This document shows positions 1-9,335 of a DNA stretch of 64,000 nucleotides, piece after piece (the stretch's first letter is position 1; each line of letters begins with the position of its first letter). The stretch is from Cycas panzhihuaensis (lineage: Eukaryota; Cycadophyta). The stretch spans positions 66,967,741-67,031,740 of the forward strand of contig CM041465.1 of the NCBI GenBank assembly GCA_023213395.1. Direction: 5' to 3'. Both the position numbers and the translations under genes were made by a program. Below the pieces are notes generated by a model. It ran no database searches, was not told the origin of the DNA, and saw only the letters and a program-made list of their open reading frames with translations.

Positions 1-424
1 AACTTTGGAGGAGATCTAGACAAAAGAAGGTATACTTCAAGTTATGTTTTCACTCTTGCAAATGGTCTAATTAGTTGGATGTCCAAATTGCAAAGCATAA
101 TTGCACTGTCAACCACGAAAGCTGAATATATTGCTGCAGCACATGCTTGTAAAGAGGCAATCTAGTTACAGGGTCTATTGGTTGAGCTTGGAAGGAGACA
201 GGATAATGTAAAGGTATTTTGTGACAGTCAAAGTGCCATTTACTTAGCCAAGAATTTGGTATATTGCTCTTAAGTACCATTTTGTTAGACAGGTTATGGA
301 AGCAGGTGGAGTGGCACTTGAGAAGATTCACACCAATCAGAATTATACTGATATATTCACAAAACTAGTACCAGTAGAGAAGTTCAAATGGTATTTGACT
401 TCTCTTGGCTTACAAAAAGGATGA
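1..424 (+). pseudogene. Copia pol 3' end, RNase H domain (fragment)
   Basis: This is the C-terminal RNase H part of a Ty1/copia polyprotein, which degrades the RNA strand during reverse transcription. The window opens inside it. Translation shows the copia hallmarks: a GGDLDKRRYTSSYVF block, then ISWMSKLQSIIALSTTKAEY with an RNase H acidic residue, then CDSQSAIYLAKN, and finally YTDIFTKLVPVEKF before a double TGA stop. It is broken. An in-frame TAG lies near 163 where W or Q is expected before LQGLL. Around 260-275 a short deletion removes the usual HSRTKHI block and shifts the frame, after which LKYHFVRQVMEAGG resumes. A 3' LTR follows at 455. The family assignment is secure; the exact element is unknown because the rest lies off the left edge. 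Confidence 0.9.
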
Positions 425-454
425 TGAAGGGTCCAAGAAAGGTACCGGGTAAAT

Positions 455-922
455 TGTTGTCAACAATTGTTTAAGGTTAAAATTTTGGCATGTTTTTGGC
501 TCAGTTTTGCCCCCTTATCTTTCTCGGGGGGTTCTAAGGGGGGTGGGAGCCCCCCTTGGCCGAGGGGTATGGGGGTGTGGAATGCCCCCCGTTAAGAGGG
601 GGTTTGGTGGTGATAGCCCCTAACCTAAAAAATTAGCCCTGTAAACCTTATTAAAATGTAAAGAGAATCAAGGTCGTTCGATACAAATACCCTAGATTCT
701 ATGGTTGAGATTCATGCCTTGGATGTCCCTCTCATGTAGCCTATTTTAGGGCGTTTCTTATTATGTTGAATGTAATGTAATATACCATGATGAGGGCGGA
801 AACTGGTTGTTCCTGAGAGCACTCTACTACTAAGATGTACTATTTCTCCATTCTACAACAATAAAGATCAATACCTTTCCTGTGTGGATGCTTCCCTTGC
901 ACACTGCTACGGTTTTACCACA
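455..922 (+). repeat. 3' LTR of the left-edge copia element
   Basis: The block starts TGTTGTCAAC and ends TTTTACCACA, giving the TG...CA ends expected of an LTR, about 30 bp after the RNase H stop. A purine-rich stretch (GAAGGGTCCAAGAAAGG) precedes it and could be a degraded polypurine tract. The first half holds unusual runs of G and C between about 515 and 610, with several runs of 4-6 G and of 4-6 C, unlike the AT-rich surroundings. The 5' partner LTR is outside the window, so neither boundary can be confirmed by an LTR pair or a TSD. A sequence resembling a primer binding site (TTATATCAGGTGC) directly follows the right end. Confidence 0.65.
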
Positions 923-1483
923 TTATATCAGGTGCATATATGATGTTTAACTTGTATATTGATGTTATTGTATTATCTTTGATTTTATAACTTGCATGTT
1001 AAATCTTAGTTCTAATTTCTGTAACTAGTTGTAAAATAGTTCAGATCTTGTGGTGGTTTAAAGTTCGGGACCTTGTATTCTCAACAAGAAGTTGTTGAAG
1101 TTTTATGAAGAATGAACACTTGTAGACTTAAAATGAAGCTACAGAGAAAAATGAGCCAAAAATAGACATATGGTGACCTATGTGAGATTTCTCTCAACAC
1201 AGACAATGAAAATGAGTGAGGTTTCTTCCAATAACTAGATGATTCAGTTGCAAACAGAACGAGTAGTCACATGTAATAGTTCTAAGTAATATGGGAGGCG
1301 CAATCGTTAGTTCTAAAATAGCTATCAATGGTTCCAAAAATATTTAAAATAAAAATGAATGTAATAAAATGAAATATTAATAAATATAAATGATTTTCTC
1401 TATAGTTTAGCAAACTTCAATGAATAATATCAATCTCATATCCTTGATGGAGTGCCCTAAGATTCTCGTGTCTACCAAACCCT
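923..1483. other. Gap, possible leader remnant of a minus-strand element
   Basis: No coding frame is recognisable. Because a minus-strand PBS and LTR lie immediately to the right, the right part of this interval is probably what remains of that element's 5' leader. This is inferred from position only. A tract around 1340-1395 is rich in A and T. Confidence 0.3.
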
Positions 1484-1495
1484 ACTCTAATACCA
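1484..1495 (-). other. Primer binding site (minus strand)
   Basis: On the minus strand this reads TGGTATTAGAGT, one or two changes from TGGTATCAGAGC, the complement of the initiator tRNA-Met 3' end used by most plant copia elements. It lies 2 nt inside the end of the LTR relic at 1498-1855, the normal position for a PBS. It therefore marks that LTR as a 5' LTR and shows that its internal region ran toward lower coordinates, where it is now unrecognisable. Confidence 0.6.
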
Positions 1496-1497
1496 AA

Positions 1498-1855
1498 TGT
1501 TGGAAGCGAGGTGCAGAGCGGACAAATTATATTAATGAGTGCATAGTTGCAAAGTGAAAATTAAACTTCTGAATAATATGTTGGCAGTGTTAGAAAACGA
1601 CAGGGAGGTATTCCCACCCTATCTATAGATAAGTTTAGAGATGAAACAAGCACCTCAAGCTGACACAATCAAAATTTAAAATAATATTAAAAATATTAAA
1701 TAATAATTAAATACATACCTCAAAGTAGATGTGTTGGCTACTTTGGTGACTATTGGCGATTGCTAGGTGGCCCGAGGTGTCCTAGGGAGGTCCAAGATAG
1801 CTTTGAGGAGCCCTAGGTGCACATTAACATAGGATAATTGGGCATTATCCTAATA
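1498..1855 (-). repeat. LTR relic, same family as the LTR at 59980-60318
   Basis: The block shares an ordered set of motifs with 59980-60318: a TGTT start on the plus strand, CAGGGAGGTATTCCCA, an AT-rich stretch ending in ATACCTCAAA, then GGTGNCCTAGG, GGCTTTGAGG-like and GCCCTA segments, and an end resembling GGGATTATTCCCAACA (here GGGCATTATCCTAATA). The right end has decayed from CA to TA. With the PBS at 1484-1495 it is a 5' LTR in minus orientation. Divergence from the copy at 60 kb is high, so it is old. No TSD can be tested because the other end of the element is missing. Confidence 0.65.
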
Positions 1856-3977
1856 GAAATGAGGGGAAACTTATTAACAAACAATTGTTAAATTAATTAC
1901 TGTTAACTAACTTGATGAACCACGTAGGTCCCATGATCCATAATATTGAATGTTTTCACCATGTTTTGTTACTTTTCTTCCTTAGAGATTATGAAGCATT
2001 GGTAGGCCCTAGAAAGACCATGGATTGACATTTAAGTAGTAGTATACTTCTAGTTTATATAAGGATTTCTCCTAAAATCTCCTCTACCTCAAGATGAAGT
2101 TTTGAATCCCTTTATAATTGTGAGATTTCCTCTTTACTTATGTGATCTCTTTGCCTTCCAATCTACTTTCCATAAATCTTCTTTCTCCTTCAATATGTCT
2201 CTTAATGGATATACCTCCTTTTAAGTTTCTATTCAAATTAATACTCATCTCATCACAAATTAATGGTCTAATATATGATGTCTATTTGAATGGTACTCTC
2301 TCTTAAGTCATTCAACTAATGTGATCCCAATGCCATTCAATAACTCTTTATTTGATGTTTAAATGATTATCTATTCTCTTCCAAGCACCTTCATCTCACA
2401 CTTCATGTCCTTGTATTTTTTATGTTTGAGCTCTATAAGGTCTTATCCTTCCCACATTATAAGTCTTACACTCAATTATGAATTCATCCATCATTCGTAA
2501 TGGCCTCCCTCCTACCATTTTGAGGCTTGGAACCTTAAAACTTCATCCAAAACTACCAAAATTTACCCAATCTTTGAATTCAAAACTATTTGATAAGGGA
2601 TGGTATGTTATGTCTTATATCACATTGATAATGTACTTAAAGTAGTTGGCTAAACAACATCTTATGGAAGTTAATACCACGTCTATGATTATAAATAGAA
2701 GTATAAAGGTTGAAATATTCCTTACATTATCTTAATGTTTTACTCTTTAGGAGACTTAATCCTTTATTTATGCTCTTACAGATGGGATCTCCAACTTGAA
2801 GTCTATTAACATTCTCATTAGAATGCTATAAATACCCTTTTATTTCAAACCAGTGGCCATTTTATTTCCTTTCTAAATAGGATGTGATCATGAGGTTAGC
2901 TCAATGATGATTGGATCCACATGTGATATCTAATATATTTCTCCTCATCACGGGATGCTAAAAGGCATGTAAAAATTAATGAGCTAAAGGAGAATGTAGT
3001 CATGAGTTAGAAGTTGGGGATTTCTTTTTTTTTTGGAAGCTTTTTCCTATGGAGAAAGAGTTCATAAAAGAAAGAGCAACACACATTTTGTCAACATAAA
3101 ATATTAAGGGTGATAGAGAACTCTTAGAGTTTCTAAATAAATAATAACATTTGCATGTTGATCTTTAAATAAATGATCATTAAAAAGGAAATTATTATTT
3201 AATTTTAGCCTCAAATGAACACAATCTATAAATGCACTCAACCTTAGGTATTAAATGTTTTGTTTATATTATGAGTTCATGGGAATAGACCCTAAGTTAT
3301 TACATGGAGAATTTCAAGCTATGTCACATATGAAGAAGAATATAGCCAAGTGGAATAATTCCATCATCAAAAGATAGAGCTAAATCGATTAGTTGGGGAT
3401 GTCCAAGTGACATAGAAAATTGCCAGATAAATCTCTTATGTGATATCTTTGTTAATCTCTCTCTTTAAAAGATTGAGATTTAAGTTATCAAGGGAGTTTA
3501 ATATGGGAGGAAATTTATTTATAAAAGTCATTATAGTCTACAATAAATTACAAAATTCAACACACCACCATGTAGATTCATTATTGAGATTGACTTGGGA
3601 TATACCATATAAAGGCTCCTATATATATAAGCTTGTATAGTTTAGAAACAATCCTAAATGTGGTTGCTACCCTACGATGGTGCACCCTACTCTTTTATTC
3701 TATAATACAATGAGGCACAATGATTTTAACTCAGATGTTCTTTAACATCAAAATGGCTTACACTTTCTTAATCTACATCAAATCCATAAAGAGTAAACTA
3801 AACTCCTACGTTAGTACCAAGAAGGACTTATAGGCCTGGTCAAAGTATTAAAAAGTATTGTTGTTGTGGAGATACTCTAAATATACATATGGAAACACAC
3901 TCTCTAAAAGAAAATATGAAACATACCCTTGAGCAAATTTAGTTAGTCATGATGGTTGTACTAAAATTTTTGAATTC
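1856..3977. other. No gene recognised
   Basis: The sequence is AT-rich with frequent stops in all frames. Small open frames, such as 3440-3640, have no recognisable domain and look like chance. A short T run lies at about 3024-3033. If the PBS-like site at 3978 is real, part of this interval may be the internal region of a very old minus-strand LTR element, but I see no gag or pol motif to support it. Confidence 0.4.
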
Positions 3978-3989
3978 ACTCTAATACCA
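3978..3989 (-). other. Primer-binding-site-like sequence (minus strand)
   Basis: The minus strand reads TGGTATTAGAGT, matching the initiator tRNA-Met type PBS as degraded elsewhere in this window. It is followed on the plus strand by AT-rich sequence that is interrupted by the copia insertion at 4140 and seems to resume at 17018. I read it as the PBS of an old minus-strand copia element, with moderate confidence. Confidence 0.4.
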
Positions 3990-4139
3990 TTTTAAATTAT
4001 TTATAATAACTTATTCAAAAATATGAAATCATATAGGATTATATACTCACATGATTAATCAAGTACATCATGAACATGATAAATGAAAAAGACAAAGACA
4101 TAAGAGATAATAATACAAATATCATGTGTACATCATGTT
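3990..4139 (-). repeat. Possible LTR relic, first part (split by insertion)
   Basis: This interval lies between the PBS-like site and the TSD of the 4140-17012 element. Joined conceptually to 17018 onward, it reads on the minus strand as a GGTTTTTCCC...GGGTTTTCCAT segment followed by AT-rich sequence ending at the PBS, the layout seen at the 3' side of many plant copia LTRs, including the two intact LTR pairs in this window. It is inferred from layout alone; no second copy of this LTR was found. Confidence 0.35.
4135..4139 (+). repeat. Target site duplication ATGTT (left)
   Basis: The five bases ATGTT directly precede the LTR start. The same five bases follow the 3' LTR at 17013-17017. This fixes the element boundaries to the base and shows a single integration event. 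Confidence 0.9.
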
Positions 4140-4565
4140 TATTAGATTATATAATATAAACTTATGTTTCTTAATGTTATTATTTCAGTCATGTCTTAAA
4201 AATTATTTAAATAATTATAAAGTTGTAAACTTATGTTAAAATTTAATTGACTTATAGATGGTTGTTGAAATGTGGAACCGCATTCCAATGAACCTCCGTC
4301 CTATTTATTAGTTTCCTAGATTCATAGAATTGGTTCCAGGAATCTAGGAGGTCTGTCCATATGCCTGAAACTAGGTTGTTTTAAGGTTGGTTATTGTGTA
4401 TTGGTTTTTCATTTATTTATTAATATAACTTAGATTAGGAGGTGGTTTTTCTTCCCCAGAAGGGATTTTCCACCTGTCAACCTTGTGTACATGTACATTG
4501 TCATATTCTGTGTTTCCCTTTTATACCTGTGATATGATGATTGTGTGCATGTGCCTATTCTAACA
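4140..4565 (+). repeat. 5' LTR of the 4140-17012 copia element
   Basis: At 426 bp it pairs with 16585-17012 along its whole length. It begins TATTAGATT where the 3' copy has TGTTAGATT, so the terminal TG has become TA. It ends CTATTCTAACA, directly against the PBS. A GGTGGTTTTTCTTCCCC...TTTTCCACCTGTC block near 4440-4478 is shared with the LTRs at 51960 and 59350 and is typical of plant copia LTRs. Promoter and polyadenylation sites should lie here, but I cannot place them from sequence alone. Confidence 0.95.
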
Positions 4566-4577
4566 TGGTATCAGAGT
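4566..4577 (+). other. Primer binding site
   Basis: TGGTATCAGAGT follows the 5' LTR with no gap. It complements the 3' end of initiator tRNA-Met, the usual primer for copia minus-strand synthesis. Confidence 0.9.
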
Positions 4578-5859
4578 GTCATATGTTCCATTAATGTTTT
4601 TTTTGCATAACACAACTATTTCATCTTCTTCATTTTTTATAACAAACCCCAGTTTTTTCAGCATGGGCCATAGTTTATCCTTGTGATCATTCATATAAAA
4701 TTTTATAATCTGCTTTACACAAAAACTACCATTAAGACATAGCAAAATTTCTATTACCAGTCAAAATTTATGTACAAGTTAATGTCCATCTTGTTCACAG
4801 AAAGAACAAGTCTAATCCTTTCTCCTAAGGCTTGACGAAACACAGTTTCAGCCTAAACACATACATTTACAGAGCTGTCTGTAAAAGTGATAGTAAAATA
4901 GGAGCAAGCAATGCTAGAGATGAGGTAGCAAAAACTACTTTAGAGGAAGTCAAAAGAACCTCTTCCCACAACTCGGAAGGAAAGGTAGCAATGATTGAGG
5001 CACTATCCATGTCAACAAGCTGGCCTTAAGATTACTGGGCTTGGATAACTCATTGAACATGCTGCTGTGCCAAAACTCCAACTTGGATATCAGGGGGCAG
5101 TGCTGCCAGAAGTTCAAGATCAATATTTACAAAATGACAATGGACTGCGATGGCACTTCTTGTCCCAAAACTGAAAATGATAACCAATGATACTATCTTA
5201 ATGTTGTTGTTTGAAGAGGGAGAACACTCTCCACTGGCACAGGGCTTACATTTTCCTCTTCTTCCTGCATGATGTCATTTTTGAGGCTATGGATATCGAT
5301 TCTAATCCAACAACCAGTCAAGAAATACATTAAATACCGCCAGATCGCCCGGCGGGCCTTGATCGTCGGTAAAGACTGGTGAACCGCCTACATCAAATAT
5401 GGGGAGAAGGAAAAATATGCATGAGAGTAGATAAGGTAACAAAACCTACGTGAAAGAAACTGCGTGAAAGAACCTACGTGAGAACCTGCGTGAAATAAAC
5501 AAACCCTCTGTCTGAACTTGGACCTGAATTTTGTCCACGTCTGGAAGCACCTGAAGTAGAAGAATGGACTTGTACCAAGACCAAGAGTCATGTCCTAAGA
5601 GACAGTAGTCCGAGCAAAGCACATGTAATGGCATACATATGCAAACTGCATTTTCTCTAACCAGAACAACGAAGGAGAGGCAATGGTTGAACCTTCTCCT
5701 ACTTCTGTCTTTGCATGAACCTCTCCACGTGAAGACTCTTTCGTTGCATGAAGCCTCCATCTGAATTGTTCGAGCCTCGACCTTGAACCAAGTAGACCTA
5801 CAACGAAAGAAGGTGTGCCACCATAAAAAAACTAGGTAGGGTTTCCTCGTCTTTACACA

Positions 5860-6255
5860 CCCCCCCCCCCCCCTAAAACTTTATAAAGTTTTTAATTTTA
5901 ATTCAAATCAATTTTTGATTTTAACCATTAAACTTTATACTTTAATTTTAATCAAAGTCTACCCTTTTATACTTTGCATTTTGATTTAAATCAAAAGTTC
6001 CCCTAATATTATATATTAATACTTTGATTTAAATCAAATGCCCTCTACCCATATTATATATTAATACTTTGATTTAAATCAAAGCCCCCACCACACCACC
6101 CACCCCCCCCCCCCGAATCCCCCCACCTTACCATGATTTAAAATCATTTTCATCTTAATCAAACTCTATTAACTTTATTACTTTGATTTAAATCAAAGTT
6201 CCCCCTATTAACTTTATACTTTGATTTAAATCAAAGTTCCCCCCCCCCCCCCCCC
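5860..6255 (+). repeat. Poly-C tracts in the leader
   Basis: Uninterrupted C runs lie at about 5860-5873, 6103-6114 and 6239-6255. They alternate with the palindrome array described separately. Exact run lengths may be affected by sequencing or assembly. Confidence 0.8.
5979..6237. repeat. Array of five AT-rich palindromes
   Basis: The self-complementary core TTTGATTTAAATCAAA occurs at about 5979-5996 (as TTTTGATTTAAATCAAAA), 6022-6040, 6066-6084, 6180-6199 and 6218-6237. The last two are perfect 20-bp palindromes, ACTTTGATTT followed by its reverse complement. Copies are separated by C-rich spacers and by TTATA-type sequence. Spacing is irregular, at 38-114 bp. Their function is unknown; they could form hairpins in the leader RNA or cruciforms in DNA. 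Confidence 0.85.
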
Positions 6256-6785
6256 AAAAAACATTTTTTTTTTATTAAAACAAACCTTAAACACTTTTAT
6301 AATATGTTTATTAAATAAATTTAATACCCCCCCTTCCTTAATTATTATCCTTTTTTATTCTATTACATTCTCCCCTTTCCCCCCCAAATATTTTATAAAT
6401 ATTTAAACAAAAACCCTCTCCCTTAATTTTTCTCCTTACAAGGTATTTATAAACTTTATTCTCTTATTTTTATTATCTTTCACTACTTTTTAATGATTAA
6501 ATTCAACTACATTTTAATCACTTAAAACGAATATAGTCAATCTTAGGTAAATCAAATTAACTTTTTATCATTATATTTATTTTATAAATTCCTTTTATTA
6601 TACTTTTTTTTTACTATTTCTTCTTAACACTTAATCTATAAGACTTGAATTTAATCCTTAAAATTATACACCTTTTTTTCAAAAAGAGAAATAAAATACC
6701 TAGTTACACTTTTTTTTTAAGTAAAACACTTACTTCGTTAAGGAAAATTGATTATTTTTTTTCTAAAAGGGATTTGTTATTTTTG

Positions 6786-6843
6786 AAAGGGGACAGTCTA
6801 TTTTCAAGGGGGGCTATTTTTTTTTTCTCCAAGGGGGACTATT
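6786..6843 (+). repeat. Polypurine-tract-like repeats in the leader
   Basis: Three related motifs occur in a row: AAAGGGGACAGTCTATT near 6786, CAAGGGGGGCTATT near 6805 and CAAGGGGGACTATT near 6830. They resemble the 3' polypurine tract of this element (AAAGGGGGA at 16576). The same motif occurs three times in the leader of the related element at 54844-54917, so it is conserved in the family. Confidence 0.65.
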
Positions 6844-7081
6844 CTTCTAAAAAGAACTATTTTTCAAAAATGATTGCTTAAGCAATTTTTTTTTTAAGAA
6901 GTTGTTTGTTTATTTCTGTTTAAAAACACATGATTCTTTTTATCTTAAAATCAGTCAATACAGACTAAGATGTCTTTGTGAATTAGATCTTTTAACAAGA
7001 TTAGTATTTTCACTAGGTAATTATTTTTTCAAGTCACCTTCATAACTTTTTAATCTATACATACACTTCAACACTCCCAAT

Positions 7082-8094
7082 ATGGCATTAATGCCAGGGA
7101 CAGTCACGTGCATTCCAATTCCAATATTAACCAGCTCAAACTATGTCGACTGGGGGAATCGCATATCCCATAAGCTCAAATAGCAAAAAGTATGGCGATA
7201 TGTGATAGGTGAATTCCAAAAACCAAAAGCAGATGCTACTGAGAGTCTTGTGGTATATCTGATGGACTCAGATGCCGCATGAGGCACGTATTAAATTCTC
7301 TCTCACCAGAAATCAGTCAGCAGTTTTCTGAAAAAGATGACTTAGCCACTGTTTGGAAAACCTTGGAAGAAAAATATGACAAGGTTGATACACATCAAGT
7401 AGCTATCCTAGAAGAACAATTATATAATCTAACTTTTGACGACTTTATAAATGTTGAGGATTTTTTAACTAAAATCCAATCAATTAATAAAGATTTAAAT
7501 AACTGCATTAAATCAAAAACCAAAGAAGGTGATATAGAAAAAATAACTACGCATTTCAAATACGATGACATACTCGTATGTATTGCAGTTAATAAATTAC
7601 CAAAACACTTTAATCTTTACCAAGCTACCAGACAACAAGCTGGTAATCCACTTATCACATTCAATCAGCTGATAAACCAGTTGATTGAATATTAGACAAT
7701 GTTAATTAGAACATGTGTAATAAAAGATCATTCACAGGTTTTATTTTCTAAAACTAAGCCACAATTTAAAAATAAACAACAAAATAACAATTTTCATAAT
7801 AATCAAAAATTCCAGAAACCTCATCGAGGTTCACCATCTAATTCTCAAAACAATATTAAATATTCTAGTCCAACTAAAAACTAGAATACTTCCAATCAAT
7901 TCGTTTCTAATAGAAATAATGCATCTTTTTCTCAGAACACTAGTTATGCTTACTGTCATAAAAGAGGCCATACTATTGATGTCTATAGAAGTAGAATAGC
8001 TTCAGAAGCATGGAAAACTTCCAAGGGATTACAAAATAAACCACAATCCCATTCTCAATCACATTCACGACCACAAAACTATCAATTTTATAAT
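7082..8094 (+). pseudogene. Copia gag (capsid/nucleocapsid), decayed
   Basis: Gag forms the virus-like particle that packages element RNA. The chosen start is the ATG at 7082 (MALMPGT), because the related element has an ATG at the aligned position (55094). The N-terminal part reads SSNYVDWGNRISHKLK, matching the copia gag opening. After a frameshift near 7275 the frame continues for over 130 codons (SLSPEISQQFSEKDDLATVW, then TFDDFINVEDFLTKIQSINK), with a further stop at 7693. The nucleocapsid zinc knuckle lies near 7945-7990 as YAYCHKRGHTIDVYR. Two of its three cysteines have become Tyr, so it could not bind zinc. In-frame stops occur near 7180, 7280 and 7880. Confidence 0.9.
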
Positions 8095-8402
8095 CATTCT
8101 CTGGTAGTAATAACTTCTGCGTTTGTTGCTCCTTCCAACCAACCACCACAATGGATCCTTGACTCTGGTGCATCCCATCATATAACTGGACACTAGAAAA
8201 ACTTAACCACCTATCAATCTGAAACAAACTCTGAAGAAGAGATTTCTTTCGGTAGTGGTAATCAACTTAAAGTCAAAGAATCTGGTGATGTTACCCTAAA
8301 GGATGGTTCAATCAAGGACGTTTTTTACATACCTAGTTTATTACCAAACCTTCTCTCAGTATATCAAATTTGTTACAAAGACCTTGTCATCGAATTCTAG
8401 AA
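8095..8402 (+). pseudogene. Copia aspartic protease region
   Basis: The protease cleaves the copia polyprotein. The active-site block WILDSGASHHITG is intact, with the catalytic Asp codon at 8161-8163, followed by the expected spacing to FGSGNQLKVKESGDV and the IPSLLPNLLSVYQ block. Inactivation is by stops: a TAG near 8196, where the related element has CAG, and another near 8398. The domain is in frame with the downstream integrase apart from stops. Confidence 0.9.
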
Positions 8403-9335
8403 AAATAAATTTGTCATTAAGGATCCCTTACACAAGTTTAAACGTATTGCTTTAGGACCTGTTGATCATAACATAGGTCTCTATAGTTTGACTAGTCTTT
8501 AAAATAATAAATCAAAATCTTTTAGTGCCTTCGTTGCCAAATCTTACTCAGTCAGTAAACTTTGGCATGCAAGATTTGGTCATACTAGTTATGGAAAACT
8601 GCAATATTTAATTAAGCATAAAATGGTCCATGGTTTACCACCATTAAATACTGTTTATGGTGTTTATGAAGCCTGTGTGACAGGCAAACAACACATGGAT
8701 CCATTTCCACATAAAAATCAATACTGAGCAACTGCTCCACTCGAACTTGTCTACTCTGATATATGTGGACCTTTTCATGTATCATCATACTCAAGATCTC
8801 ATTATTTCATTACATTCATTTATTATTATTCAAGAAAATATTAGGTTTATATGCTCAAAACACGCAGTCAAGTATTTGACATTTTCGTTGAATATAAAAC
8901 GTTAGTGGAAAATCAATCTAATACAAGAATCAAAATATTCTAATATGATAATGTTAAGGAATATTTAAATAGAAATTTTACCTCTTTCTGCAAATCACAT
9001 GGAATTAAATTCTAATATTCAGTTGCATACACGTCTTAACAAAATGGTGTTGCTGAACGCAAAAATTGTACTCTTGTTGAAATGACTCGTTGCATGTTAC
9101 ATCCAAAGAATCTCGATTTAAAACTATGGGTAGAAGCAATTAACTGCTCTAATTATTTATTAAATCATTTACCCATTAAATGTTTACAAAACGTCACTCC
9201 AGAACAAAAATAGTTTGGAAGAAAACCATCTGCCCAACACTTACGAATCTTTGGTAGTATCGCGTGGGGACACATCCCTCACGAAAAACATAAAAAATTA
9301 GATAAAAAAAGTCAAAAATACATCTTTGTTGGCTA
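8403..9335 (+). pseudogene. Copia integrase (zinc-binding and catalytic core)
   Basis: Integrase inserts element cDNA into chromosomes. The N-terminal HHCC region is visible as LWHARFGHTSYGKL followed by YEACVTGKQH, where the first Cys has become Tyr. The catalytic DDE core is recognisable: first Asp in YSDICGPFHV at 8758-8760, second Asp in YDNVKEYLN near 8945, and Glu in NGVAERKN at 9055-9057. All three acidic residues are still encoded. At least five stops break the frame, including TAA near 9037 (expected CAA) and TAG near 9212, where the related element keeps TGG. The C-terminal part continues through LRIFGSIAWGHIPHEKH and KYIFVGYSEESKAY. Confidence 0.9.

Larger units (their letters stand above)
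4578..7081 (+). other. Long leader between PBS and gag
   Basis: About 2.5 kb separates the PBS from the gag start, which is long for a copia element. It has three parts. First, 4578-5830 is of more ordinary base composition, with short open frames but no domain I recognise; it includes a degenerate repeat of a CCTACGTGAAAGAA-like unit at about 5440-5505. Second, 5860-6260 holds three C tracts and an array of AT palindromes. Third, 6260-7080 is very AT-rich and carries G-run motifs resembling polypurine tracts. The related element at 51960 has a leader of similar length, with a C tract and similar G-run motifs, so the organisation is a family trait. Confidence 0.7.

Noticed and set aside
5446-5760. 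104-codon minus-strand open frame in the leader of the 4140 copia element
   Set aside because: No recognisable domain, antisense to the element, and not matched by a frame in the related leader; probably chance in a region of balanced composition.
6645-6881. 78-codon Lys/Phe-rich open frame
   Set aside because: Low-complexity T- and A-run sequence in the leader; the repeated segments in it are the polypurine-like motifs, not protein repeats.
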